Numbered from the stretch's first letter, positions 22,132-30,047 are shown. The stretch: 64,000 nt of DNA from Hydrogenophaga sp. (GCF_011772445.1 NZ_WVZN01000009.1:1-64000); one strand, 5' to 3'. The notes: generated by a model not told the origin, from the sequence alone. A program made the numbers and translations.

Positions 22132-22458
22132 GGTGGTGGGCGTGCCGCTGGCGGCGCGCGGCCACGCCGACTCAGGAAAGCCCAAAGCTTTCTAAGTGCC
22201 AATGCCGCCTTCGATGCATTAATGAAGAAGCGGCGTCCGCTTCAGACTGGTTGCGGCCAGCTGAGTCGGCTCCCTTCACGTCCGATCTGCGCCACGTCGC
22301 AGTCATTCGGATGCTGGTCTTTTCGATGTCGATGGCTTGCGTGAAACGACGCCATGGCTAGATAGAACGGCCCCCAACCAGATCCGCGACCGCAGCTGAA
22401 ACAACCTCGGACAAAACCGAAGCCTTGCGCAGGCCGTTTGCGACTTTTAGGCGCGGCC
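22132..22458. other. non-coding stretch at the left border of the accessory island
   Basis: About 330 bases after gyrB without a credible gene. Codon and composition patterns of the short open frames do not look coding. GC content drops relative to gyrB. A hairpin-prone GC-rich start (GTGGGCGTGCC..GGCCACGCC) is visible, but there is no T-run, integrase site or tRNA. It most likely marks the junction between core and acquired DNA. Confidence 0.4.
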
Positions 22459-22505
22459 TTGACATCCCTTGTAGGGATGGGCACAATTTATCCCATAAAG
22501 GGATA
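22459..22505 (+). promoter_or_regulatory. higBA promoter with two palindromic operators
   Basis: A consensus -35 TTGACA (22459-22464) is followed after 17 bases by CACAAT (22482-22487). Two inverted repeats lie on it: CATCCCTTGTAGGGATG (22463-22479) between the hexamers and TATCCCATAAAGGGATA (22489-22505) just downstream of the -10. They share the half-site ATCCC/GGGAT, as expected for binding by a dimeric antitoxin. Confidence 0.75.
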
Positions 22506-22509
22506 TGAC

Positions 22510-22821
22510 ATGCGGCTCTACGGCACCTCCAAGCTAGCTAAATTCGCGGAAGCTCACCCGTCTTCGCGGGGGCCTTTGGCCACTTGGCAGCTAGAAGTCG
22601 AGGAGGCGACTTGGTCGGGACCGGACGCTGTTCGTGCCCGCTACCTGACAGCTGTCGTCGAGCCGATTCGCGTGGTGTTCAACATCAAGGATTTGTACAA
22701 GATCGACGTGACAACCCGCTTTGAACGAGGTGTTCTCTTGGTTGAGAACGTTTGGGCTGTAACGCTGGCTCCAGCATTGCGGCGTTCGGCAAACAGCGCA
22801 GCAATGGGGAGCCGGGCATGA
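22510..22821 (+). CDS. HigB-like mRNA interferase toxin
   Basis: A 103-residue protein of the HigB branch of RelE-type toxins, which cleave mRNA on the ribosome. Supported features are the MRL start, the AEAHPSSRGPLATWQLEVEEATW segment, the AVRARY segment, and RVVFNIKDLYKIDV. After about residue 80 the expected GTHAEYD ending is replaced by VENVWAVTLAPALRR. No alternative frame restores it, so the C-terminus is divergent rather than simply frameshifted. The start at 22510 is chosen because the frame further upstream reads through the promoter. Its stop overlaps the antitoxin ATG (ATGA). Confidence 0.75.
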   Translation: MRLYGTSKLAKFAEAHPSSRGPLATWQLEVEEATWSGPDAVRARYLTAVVEPIRVVFNIKDLYKIDVTTRFERGVLLVENVWAVTLAPALRRSANSAAMGSRA

Positions 22822-24032
22822 AGCATCAAGTGCGCGTCCTGAAGACCGACGAAGAACTTCAGGCTGCCTTGAAACGTTTGTCTATGCTGATGTCGACAGA
22901 GCTGTCCACCGGCTCGGACGAAGAGGCCGAGTTCGAACTGCTCGAGCTGGTGATCGGCGCTTACGAACGCGATCATGTGCGCCGTCCATTTGTGTCTGCG
23001 CTGGAGGCGATCAACTTCCGGATGGAGCAGCAAAAGCTCACGCGCAAGGATCTGGAGCCGTTCATCGGCTCCCAGTCCAAGGTGTCTGAAGTGCTCGCAG
23101 GCAAGCGGCCGCTGAGCTTGCAGATGATCCAACGCCTGCACAATGGCCTGGGAATTCCTGCAAAGGCGCTCATCGATGGCTCTTCCCACGACGAAGCCAC
23201 GCTTGAACTGGCTGACTCGTACCCCATCGAGAAGCTTCCGCTGAAGGAAATGCGCGAACGTGGCTTGGTTACGAGCACGGTGCGAGATGCCGCTGAGAAG
23301 CAGGTGCGAGCATTCCTCGAGCGCGTTGCCCACTTGGCACATGAACCGGCCTTGCTGCGCGCTCCGCTCCACCAAAGCGGGGGGCGAACGATGGACACCC
23401 ACGCATTGTTCATCTGGCGTGCAGTGGTCGTGGATAAGGCACACCAGAACCCCCCGCAAGGCATCTACAAGGCAGGAACCATCACGCCGACGTGGCTGCG
23501 CGATCTGGCCAAGTTATCTCGTTTCGAGCAAGGTCCCAAGCTGGCGCAGGAATTCCTGAGCCAGCACGGCATTTGCTTGGTGACGGAGTTGCCGTTCAAG
23601 AAAACCTATCTCGACGGCTGCGCGATGCTCGATGGCGATCGCCCGATCATTGGCCTCACCCTTCGGCACGACCGTGTCGACAACTTCTGGTTTGCCTTGC
23701 TGCATGAAGCAGTCCATGTGCAAAAGCACTTGACGCCGCAGTGCCGCTTCATTGCCGACAACTTGGACGACAAGGGTCGCGCAGGGCAGTCGCAGGAAGA
23801 CGAGGCTGACCTGGGAGCACAGGAGGCACTCATACCGCCGGAGCTTTGGGCTGCTGCCAAAGTCCAACACACGCATTCTGCAGAAGACGCCCGAGAACTG
23901 GCCGCACTTGCTGGAGTCGCCCCGGCCATCGTAGCTGGGCGAGTGCGCCATCAAACAGGCAACTGGCGCCTGCTGAGCAATTTGATTTCCGAAGCCGGTT
24001 CGGTCAAGCCCTGGTTCCAAGTGGTCGCTTGA
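22818..24032 (+). CDS. HigA-like antitoxin fused to an ImmA/IrrE metallopeptidase
   Basis: A 404-residue two-part protein. Residues 1-135 resemble HigA-type antitoxins, with a helix-turn-helix containing LEPFIGSQSKVSEVLAGKRPLSLQMIQRL. Residues of about 190-400 form an ImmA/IrrE-type zinc peptidase with HEAVH at 296-300 and a likely third ligand in EDEADLGA near Glu329. Typical HigA proteins are around 100-140 residues and have no peptidase. It overlaps the toxin gene by four bases. Likely roles are neutralising and repressing the toxin, with the peptidase possibly cleaving a regulator or the antitoxin part itself. The last point is inference. The start is the ATG at 22818. Confidence 0.85.
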   Translation: MKHQVRVLKTDEELQAALKRLSMLMSTELSTGSDEEAEFELLELVIGAYERDHVRRPFVSALEAINFRMEQQKLTRKDLEPFIGSQSKVSEVLAGKRPLSLQMIQRLHNGLGIPAKALIDGSSHDEATLELADSYPIEKLPLKEMRERGLVTSTVRDAAEKQVRAFLERVAHLAHEPALLRAPLHQSGGRTMDTHALFIWRAVVVDKAHQNPPQGIYKAGTITPTWLRDLAKLSRFEQGPKLAQEFLSQHGICLVTELPFKKTYLDGCAMLDGDRPIIGLTLRHDRVDNFWFALLHEAVHVQKHLTPQCRFIADNLDDKGRAGQSQEDEADLGAQEALIPPELWAAAKVQHTHSAEDARELAALAGVAPAIVAGRVRHQTGNWRLLSNLISEAGSVKPWFQVVA

Positions 24033-24093
24033 TGGAGCTACCAAACATCAACTCATCGAAATGGAGGTCCGAGTGATCAGCACCAAATAGGAA

Positions 24094-24249
24094 CGGCCGG
24101 ATGCTGAAGCACCCGGCCGCGGGGTGACGAGCTTGTGACTCGCCGGATTGGCGTTCGCGATTGTCTGCAGCTCGTTGTCTTCCGTCAAGTGTGCGTTCGG
24201 CCGCCGGCTAGGCCAGCCGGCACCGTTAGTGGCTTGCCCCATTCGGGGC
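24094..24249 (+). ncRNA. structured leader upstream of the ubiquitin-like operon
   Basis: Three hairpins occur in 156 bases. The first pairs CGGCCGG and TGCT with AGCA and CCGGCCG (24094-24119). The second pairs GCCGGCT with AGCCGGC (24203-24221). The third pairs GCCCC with GGGGC around ATTC (24236-24249). None has a T-run, so they are not ordinary terminators. They may form a 5' leader or a small RNA. No open frame in the segment is convincing and I do not recognise a known RNA family. Confidence 0.4.
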
Positions 24250-24285
24250 GGGTCGCTCCATGCCACCCATTAACAGGAAAACAAA

Positions 24286-24588
24286 ATGGGTAACGAGAAT
24301 CTGCATCCCAAGGGAAACGAAGACGTCGATGGCAAAAGCGCCAGCGACAAGTACGTGACCATCTTTGTCGAAGCCAAACAGCACCGCTGGCCCAAGAACG
24401 AGCCCATTTCGTTCGCTCAGGTGGTCAAGCTGGAGGTCCCGGACTACGACCCGGATTCACCAATCACCTACTCAGTGAAGTGGACGCGTGGAAACGGCGA
24501 CAAGCCGGAAGGCATTCTGGTCCCTGGCGCATCGGTGAAAGTCAAAGATGGCATCCGCTTCACAGTTTCAGAAACTGGTCAGTCGTAA
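24286..24588 (+). CDS. ubiquitin-like protein (multiubiquitin-domain family)
   Basis: A 100-residue protein with a disordered acidic start of about 22 residues and one beta-grasp domain. The segments KYVTIFVEAKQHRW, PISFAQVVKLE, ITYSVKWTRGNGDKPEG and VKVKDGIRFTVSETGQS follow the multiubiquitin pattern. The chain ends Gly98-Gln-Ser rather than in a bare glycine, so maturation, if any, would need cleavage. The start has AGGA at good spacing. The next gene overlaps it by 41 bases and is an E1-like enzyme, so this is probably the modifier of a bacterial conjugation-like system. Confidence 0.82.
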   Translation: MGNENLHPKGNEDVDGKSASDKYVTIFVEAKQHRWPKNEPISFAQVVKLEVPDYDPDSPITYSVKWTRGNGDKPEGILVPGASVKVKDGIRFTVSETGQS

Positions 24589-25765
24589 CGACGACATCGC
24601 GCGCCTGGTCGGGAAGGGATACGCCGTCACTTTCGACAGCGGCTGGATGATCATCCGGGACATCCCCTACCTCGATCAGCAAGGCGCCGAACAGTGGGGT
24701 GCCATCGCCACCAAGTTGGTCCCCGTCGATGCTACGGACCTGGTCCAGCAGGAAGATCACACGATCCTTTTCGCGGGCACACACCCCTGCGGTTTGGACG
24801 GCGTGCCGATCCCGCTGATCGATGCAGGCACTCACCAGCTGCAGTTGTCTGCGGCCTGTGCGGATGTCGTCGTTCAACGACGCTTCTCGAACAAGCCGCG
24901 CATCGCCGGTGCTCTTCATGGCTACCAGAACTTCTACGAGAAGATCGAAAGCTATGTGGGCATCGTGGCTGGTCCGGCCATGGAACGCCATGGCTCCAAC
25001 CCGCTCACCTACAAGGCGGTCGAGGACATCCCAGAGCCGTCGGTGTTTCGATACCAAGACAGCCTAAGTTCGAAGGCGGAGATCGCTGACTTGTCGGCCA
25101 AGTTGAAGGATGACGTCATCGCCATCATCGGCTTGGGCGGCACCGGGAGCTCTGTGTTGGACTACATGGTGAAGACGCCTGTAAGGGAGATCCGTGGCTT
25201 CGACGGCGACTACTTCCACGTCCATAACGCCTACCGGTCACAAGGGAAGCTGGAGGAATGGGAGTTGGGGCAACCCAAGGCGGTGGTCTATCAGGGGCGT
25301 TATGAGGGTTTCCGCTCAGGCGTGCAGCTGTACAAGCAGTACGTCGATTCGGAATCCGGCCCCGCGCTCGAAGGCGTCACCTTCGCGTTCGTCTGTGTGG
25401 ACAAGGGGCCAGCCCGGGGGGCCATCTTCGATCTCCTGATCGGTCTTGGGATTCCGTTCATCGACGTAGGCATGGGATTGAAGCGCGCAGGAGGGGCGTT
25501 GAGCGGCATGTTGCGCACGACGTACTTCTGTGTAGAAAAAGCTCAGCAGATGCGTGCGATGGGCCTGGCTGAAGTCAGTGAGACGCCGGAGAACATCTAC
25601 CGCACCAACGTCCAGATTGCCGAGCTGAACGGGTTGAACGCGGCGCTGGCGGTGATCCGCTACAAGCAATTGCGCCAGTTCTATACCGAGGCGACCGCTC
25701 AGAGCCATCTTCTGTTCGACTTGTCTGACCTGAAGATGGCGGGGATGACGGCCGATGAGATTTAA
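24548..25765 (+). CDS. DUF6791-ThiF fusion: E1-like adenylyltransferase
   Basis: A 405-residue protein that should activate the neighbouring ubiquitin-like protein. The N-terminal 170 residues fit DUF6791, with GYAVTFDSGWMIIRDIPYLD and the HTILFAGTHPCGLDG segment carrying a conserved-looking Cys. The C-terminal part is a ThiF/E1 domain with the ATP motif GLGGTG at 195-200, GFDGDYFHVHNAYR and QIAELNGLNAALAVIRYK. There is no separate E2 gene, so the N-terminal domain is a candidate for an E2-like or target-binding role. That role is inference. The ATG at 24548 lies inside the ubiquitin-like gene. Confidence 0.85.
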   Translation: MASASQFQKLVSRNDDIARLVGKGYAVTFDSGWMIIRDIPYLDQQGAEQWGAIATKLVPVDATDLVQQEDHTILFAGTHPCGLDGVPIPLIDAGTHQLQLSAACADVVVQRRFSNKPRIAGALHGYQNFYEKIESYVGIVAGPAMERHGSNPLTYKAVEDIPEPSVFRYQDSLSSKAEIADLSAKLKDDVIAIIGLGGTGSSVLDYMVKTPVREIRGFDGDYFHVHNAYRSQGKLEEWELGQPKAVVYQGRYEGFRSGVQLYKQYVDSESGPALEGVTFAFVCVDKGPARGAIFDLLIGLGIPFIDVGMGLKRAGGALSGMLRTTYFCVEKAQQMRAMGLAEVSETPENIYRTNVQIAELNGLNAALAVIRYKQLRQFYTEATAQSHLLFDLSDLKMAGMTADEI

Positions 25766-26147
25766 GGTTAAACACGTGGTCGCCATGCCGCCCACGCTTG
25801 CGCCGGGAATCTTGTACGTGTCTCGGGAATTTGAAACCGCTCATCACCTGTGCGCATGTGGGTGTGGCTCAAAGGTCAGAACCCCCTTGGGGCCGGCCGA
25901 ATGGCAAGTGGACGAGACACCGCAAGGTGTCACTGTCCGCCCCTCCATCGGCAACTGGCAGTTCCCGTGTCGATCACACTATCTGATCCAGCGCGGTCGG
26001 GTGGTTTGGTCTGACCAATGGAGCGAGGCCCGTGTTCGTGCTGGCAGGCAGCGCGATCAGGAGCGGCTCCAGGCCTATCTGGACAGAGAGGCGTCCGCCA
26101 AGCCATCCAGCTGGTGGGCCCGGTTTAGACGATGGCTCGGCGTGTAG
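25755..26147 (+). CDS. DUF6527 family protein
   Basis: A 130-residue protein starting inside the end of the E1-like gene (11-base overlap). The domain is recognised by TLAPGILYVSREFETAHHLCACGCGSKV, TVRPSIGNW and FPCRSHYLIQRGRVVW. The CACGC cluster plus the later Cys and His suggest a metal site or a Cys/His active site. DUF6527 proteins recur beside multiubiquitin and ThiF genes, where a role in processing the modifier is plausible. The last 40 residues are basic and amphipathic (WWARFRRWLGV) and could touch a membrane. Confidence 0.82.
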   Translation: MRFKVKHVVAMPPTLAPGILYVSREFETAHHLCACGCGSKVRTPLGPAEWQVDETPQGVTVRPSIGNWQFPCRSHYLIQRGRVVWSDQWSEARVRAGRQRDQERLQAYLDREASAKPSSWWARFRRWLGV

Positions 26148-26159
26148 ACGCCGTATGAC

Positions 26160-26200
26160 GCCGCTCGCCTTGGCCGACCTTGATCAGGGCGAGCGGCATT
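26160..26200 (+). terminator. terminator after the ubiquitin-like operon
   Basis: GCCGCTCGCC (26160-26169) pairs with GGCGAGCGGC (26188-26197), followed by ATTTCTG. It lies 12 bases after the DUF6527 gene and closes the operon. The loop is long and the T-run weak. Confidence 0.6.
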
Positions 26201-26213
26201 TCTGTCACACCTT

Positions 26214-26718
26214 TTGGATCAACTCGATCCGCCCATCTTCTCGACTGCATGTGTTCTGGTGGCCGCCTTGTGCATGCGATCAGCACTCGCAGCCCCAGTC
26301 AACATTGACTTCGGGGCTTTTGCACCTTTCTCGGCGGTTCCAAGTGCGCAGGGCGCCGACTTTTCCGTTTCGGGTGGACCCGGCCCAGCCGGCGTCCAGT
26401 TGACTGAAGAATTTCGGCACGCCCTCAGCAACTCGACGACCGGCTACTTTCCAACTAGTCGCCATCTCGACTTTGTCTTCGTTGGGGCTGGCGAGCAATG
26501 TCAGCTACACGTTCAACAACCTCGGTGATGGCGGCATCGACGGCGTCGGCTACACGTTTGCCACCCGCTTCGGGAGCAACGGAGTCGTATTTGGCACGCA
26601 GCAACTCGCAGGCGCCATAGCGCAGCTAGTTTTGGGCGGTTATTCAGACGTTGACGCCATCCGCTTCGACAACAACAGCAACCGCCAGGCGAAGCCTCAG
26701 CGACCGCAGACTGGCTGA
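26214..26718 (+). pseudogene. frameshifted exported protein (PEP-CTERM-like)
   Basis: Two overlapping frames together read as one secreted protein. The first gives a signal peptide (FSTACVLVAALCMRSALA) and APVNIDFGAFAPFSAV...RHLDFVFVGA. The second continues SNVSYTFNNLGDGGIDGVGYTFATRFG...VDAIRFDNNS. The break lies near 26480-26500 and needs a single frameshift. The beginning uses a TTG codon and the end lacks a sorting motif, so both ends may also be damaged. The sequence style resembles exosortase-sorted proteins with one beta-rich domain. It has no obvious link to its neighbours. Confidence 0.55.
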
Positions 26719-26772
26719 GACCACTCGTTCGCTTTTGAGGTCTCAACGGTTCCAACCCCTGCATTGCCGACG

Positions 26773-27579
26773 CTACTTCGCGGTCGGAAGCCGCAATGGC
26801 TGAAGCTCCAGGTCCTCCCTCGGCACTATGCGCACCCTCTGCATGGACACATCCAGAAATGCGATGTGCGTCTGCGAGCTCTCCAGCAGGTAGCCCTCTC
26901 CAACTGGCGAACCATCCCTCAGAAGGCGGATGCACTTGCGCTTGGAGGCTTCACAGCCCTTTTCGAAGTCCTTCGCTTCACGTTGCGCGACGCCTTCACC
27001 GATCCCGCGCCCGATCTCCGCGGGGATTCCAATGAATATGACGAGCAAGAAGATGATCGGTAGTGACAACACGCTCATCAGCGCACCAACGGTTGCGACA
27101 AGAAGAGACTTTCGGGCCCACTTCGGCAGGCTTGGCATCAGCGTCGACCACTTGCCAAGGGAATCAAACGGATTCCAGGGACTAAAGAGAAGCCATAGGT
27201 AGAAGGCCAGACCAATGCCGCTCAACATGACGACGTACCAGTGCTCCAACATCGCCAGGGCCGCAGTCGCGAGAGCATTCGAGATCCCGTAGTACCCCAT
27301 GGTTACCAGCCAATCCGATGACTTGGGGAAAGGCCCGGTGTCGATGCCCCACTGCGAAAAGTAAGCCTCGTGAAACGCGTTGCCTATCAAATGTAGGAGC
27401 ACCGCAGAAGCGCCAGTAAAGGCTGTCGCAAAGGCCAGTACGGCCTGCCATGTCCATCTGGGCGTTCTTGGTGGTGGCGCCTTGTCGTCGGCACTTCGCA
27501 AGTCGCTGACCACGCTCGTTCCGCCCCCATCAGCCGCGATTGCAGCCCCCACCCCGATCCGCGTTGTCTCGTCGCTCAT
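26773..27579 (-). CDS. hypothetical multi-pass membrane protein
   Basis: A 268-residue protein of unknown family. About 46 polar residues precede four hydrophobic segments: around AVLAFATAFTGASAVLLHLIG, ISNALATAALAMLEHWYVVML, IGLAFYLWLLF and SLLVATVGALMSVLSLPIIFLLVIFIGIP. A soluble C-terminal domain follows, with EASKRKCIRLLRDG and a beta-rich tail. The ribosome site GGGAGG before the ATG at 27579 is strong. It stands alone at the right end of the accessory island. No function is proposed. Confidence 0.72.
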   Translation of the reverse strand: MSDETTRIGVGAAIAADGGGTSVVSDLRSADDKAPPPRTPRWTWQAVLAFATAFTGASAVLLHLIGNAFHEAYFSQWGIDTGPFPKSSDWLVTMGYYGISNALATAALAMLEHWYVVMLSGIGLAFYLWLLFSPWNPFDSLGKWSTLMPSLPKWARKSLLVATVGALMSVLSLPIIFLLVIFIGIPAEIGRGIGEGVAQREAKDFEKGCEASKRKCIRLLRDGSPVGEGYLLESSQTHIAFLDVSMQRVRIVPREDLELQPLRLPTAK

Positions 27580-27681
27580 GAATCACCTCCCTTAGCGGGC
27601 AAATGATATGAGTGATGCCGCCCGCAGGCGATATCAAGCTCCGCAACCCCAACAAGGCACGTCACTTGCCGGCGAAGCGGC

Positions 27682-28563
27682 ATGGACTCCCAGCCCGCAC
27701 ACATCACCGTCCAGCATCGCTACATCAACCTCGACGGCCTCGAAGTCTTCCTCCGCGAAGCCGGCCCTCCCTCGGCCCCAACCCTCCTCCTCCCCCACGG
27801 CTACCCCTGCTCCTCCTACGAATTCCGCCAGCTCATCCCCTTGCTGGCCGACCGCTGGCACCTCATCGCCCCCGACTTCCCCGGCTGCGGCTACAGCGGC
27901 ACGCCTGAAAATTTCCGCTACGACTTCGACGGCTACGCCGACTTCCTCGACCGCCTGATGCAGCGCCTGGAGGTGCCGCGCTTCGCGCTGTACCTGCACG
28001 ACTTCGGTTCGCAGATCGGCCTGCGCCTGGCGATCGCACGGCCGCAGAGCATCACGGCACTCGTCATTCAGAACGGCGACATCTACGAAGACGCCTTGGG
28101 CCCGAAGTACGAACCGCTGCAGGCCTACTTCCGCCACCCCACCGCTGAAGCGAAGGCCAAGCTGGCGGAGGCGGTCAGCGAAGAGCGCTTCAAGGACGAG
28201 TTCCTCAATGAAGTGTCGCCCGAGGTGGCGATGCGCATCCCGCCCGATCTGTGGCGGCTGCATTGGTCTCTGATGACACCCCGGCGCGGGCAGATCGCCG
28301 TGGACGTGATCGCAGGGCTCAAGGACAACCTCGACTGGTTCCCGCGCTACCAGTCCTACCTGCGGGACCACCAACCGCCGACGCTCATCGTGTGGGGCCC
28401 GAAGGACGGCTACATGCCGGCGCCTTCCGCGCGCGCTTACCTGCGCGATCTGCCGAAGGCAGAGCTGCACCTGCTGCCCGACGGCGGCCACTGGCTGCTG
28501 GAGACGCACCTCGACGAGGTCGCGCGCCTGATGCGCGACTTTCTCTCGCGCACGCTCGGTTAA
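27682..28563 (+). CDS. alpha/beta hydrolase (epoxide hydrolase / haloalkane dehalogenase type)
   Basis: A 293-residue cytoplasmic hydrolase. The oxyanion segment LLPHGYPCSS, the nucleophile elbow LHDFGSQIG with Asp107, a likely acid in GPKDGY near residue 242, and His270 in GGHWLLE are visible. An Asp nucleophile rather than Ser points to the epoxide hydrolase / dehalogenase branch, which hydrolyses C-O or C-halogen bonds. The natural substrate is unknown. The ATG at 27682 is used without a clear ribosome site. It appears monocistronic. Confidence 0.88.
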   Translation: MDSQPAHITVQHRYINLDGLEVFLREAGPPSAPTLLLPHGYPCSSYEFRQLIPLLADRWHLIAPDFPGCGYSGTPENFRYDFDGYADFLDRLMQRLEVPRFALYLHDFGSQIGLRLAIARPQSITALVIQNGDIYEDALGPKYEPLQAYFRHPTAEAKAKLAEAVSEERFKDEFLNEVSPEVAMRIPPDLWRLHWSLMTPRRGQIAVDVIAGLKDNLDWFPRYQSYLRDHQPPTLIVWGPKDGYMPAPSARAYLRDLPKAELHLLPDGGHWLLETHLDEVARLMRDFLSRTLG

Positions 28564-28727
28564 CTGCGGCGCGCCAAGAGGCTGGTAGCGCGCCAGCGCC
28601 CTTGCGGACTGCTCGACGGCGCTGCAGGCATGGCCATCGGCTCTCTCGCCGGGCTCCCAAAGATGGAGGATGCGCGCACAGAAGTGCGGCTGCAGACTGC
28701 CATGCCCTCGCCCAGAAAGGAGGTTGC

Positions 28728-30047
28728 GTGAGCCCTTCCTCGCATGCTTCGCTTTGGCTGACGGTCGCTGTCACGATCGCAGCCATGCTGGTACTGGCCG
28801 GCTGCAACGGCTACGGACACAGGCAATTCCAGACCGGTCCGCCGGTGGACGATTGGTTCGACGTCGAGGTCGATGACTTTGGTCAGCTTTGGCATTCAGA
28901 GCAGCAGAGCGCCGCTCTCGACCGGATCAAGGCAAGCATCGCCGAGACCAACACGATCGTCGTCGCGTTCGCCCATGGATGGCACCACAACGCGCACACC
29001 GACAACCAGAACCGAACCGAGTTCAAGAAGGCTGTAGAGCAGGTGCGCGCCACCCTTGCGGCCCCGGCATACATCGCGGCGCGAGAGGGGCTGGGCGCCG
29101 GAAAGAGTGTGAGGGTCATCGGCATCTACCTGGGGTGGCGCGGCCGCTCCCTGCCGGGTCTGCTCGACTATGCGACGTTCTGGGGGCGCAAGGCGGCCGC
29201 CGAGAGGGTGGGGCAGGGCGCGGTGCGAGAGTTCGTTCTCCGGCTCAATGAGATCTACAAGGAGGCGAACGCCAAAGACAGTCCCCGATTCATGGGGCTG
29301 GTGTTCCTTGGCCATTCGTTTGGCGGTCAGGTATTGCACAGGGCAACGGCGTCGGTGTTCGAGGATGACCTGGTGCGGCGGGATCAAACGATTGCCAGGG
29401 TCATGGCGCTGGGTGCCGGACAGGAGCGACGCCTGGCTGAAATTCCACCGGTATCTTCCGTCGGCGACTTGGTGATACTGATCAACCCGGCGCTGGAGGC
29501 GATGCAGTTCAACCGCATTCACGATCTTTACCGGCAACGCAGCTACCCGCTGACTCAGACGCCGGTGCTGACTGTCTTCTCCGGTGAGGCGGATACCGCA
29601 CGACAACGCCTCTTCCCTATCGGTAGATGGTTCAGTTCGCTGCTGCGGCCGCCGTTCCGTGACCAGCGACAGCGAGACGAATGGCTGCTCGCGCTTGGGG
29701 AGGCGGAGCACCAGCGTACGCATACGCTGGAGCTGAACGCCGATGCCACGCCGATCGAATGGGACCCACAGAGGTACTGCGAGCAGGTGGTTCCAATGGA
29801 CTTCACCAACCCGAGGACCAACGTTGGCGGCGCGCTGCTGGCACCTGATCCCCGGGCTCCACACATCCCGTACAGCCCGGTGCTGGTGGCCTACAGCGGG
29901 CAGGAGATCATTGGGGCACACTCGGGCATCTGGGAGCCGTCGTTCCGCAACTTTCTGGTGGACTACGTGGCGCTCATCGAGGGGAAGAGGCTGTGCTTGC
30001 GGGCCATTGCGATCAGGGCCTTGACCCAGCGGCTTCCCAACCGCTGA
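28728..30047 (+). CDS. lipoprotein with an alpha/beta hydrolase domain
   Basis: A 439-residue lipoprotein. The GTG at 28728 has a perfect AAAGGAGG ribosome site. The first 26 residues form a lipoprotein signal (LWLTVAVTIAAMLVLAGC, Cys26 as acylation site). The mature part has an alpha/beta-hydrolase pattern, with TIVVAFAHGWHHNA and the nucleophile elbow GHSFGG around Ser197. A long C-terminal region has no domain I recognise. It probably faces the periplasm and could be a lipase-like or esterase-like enzyme. The open frame continues upstream through the previous gene, which is not real coding. Confidence 0.8.
   Translation: MSPSSHASLWLTVAVTIAAMLVLAGCNGYGHRQFQTGPPVDDWFDVEVDDFGQLWHSEQQSAALDRIKASIAETNTIVVAFAHGWHHNAHTDNQNRTEFKKAVEQVRATLAAPAYIAAREGLGAGKSVRVIGIYLGWRGRSLPGLLDYATFWGRKAAAERVGQGAVREFVLRLNEIYKEANAKDSPRFMGLVFLGHSFGGQVLHRATASVFEDDLVRRDQTIARVMALGAGQERRLAEIPPVSSVGDLVILINPALEAMQFNRIHDLYRQRSYPLTQTPVLTVFSGEADTARQRLFPIGRWFSSLLRPPFRDQRQRDEWLLALGEAEHQRTHTLELNADATPIEWDPQRYCEQVVPMDFTNPRTNVGGALLAPDPRAPHIPYSPVLVAYSGQEIIGAHSGIWEPSFRNFLVDYVALIEGKRLCLRAIAIRALTQRLPNR

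Noticed and set aside
24231..24250. Possible integron attC-type element near the hairpins
   Set aside because: The conserved attC half-sites (RYYYAAC and GTTRRRY) are not present and no integron integrase is nearby.
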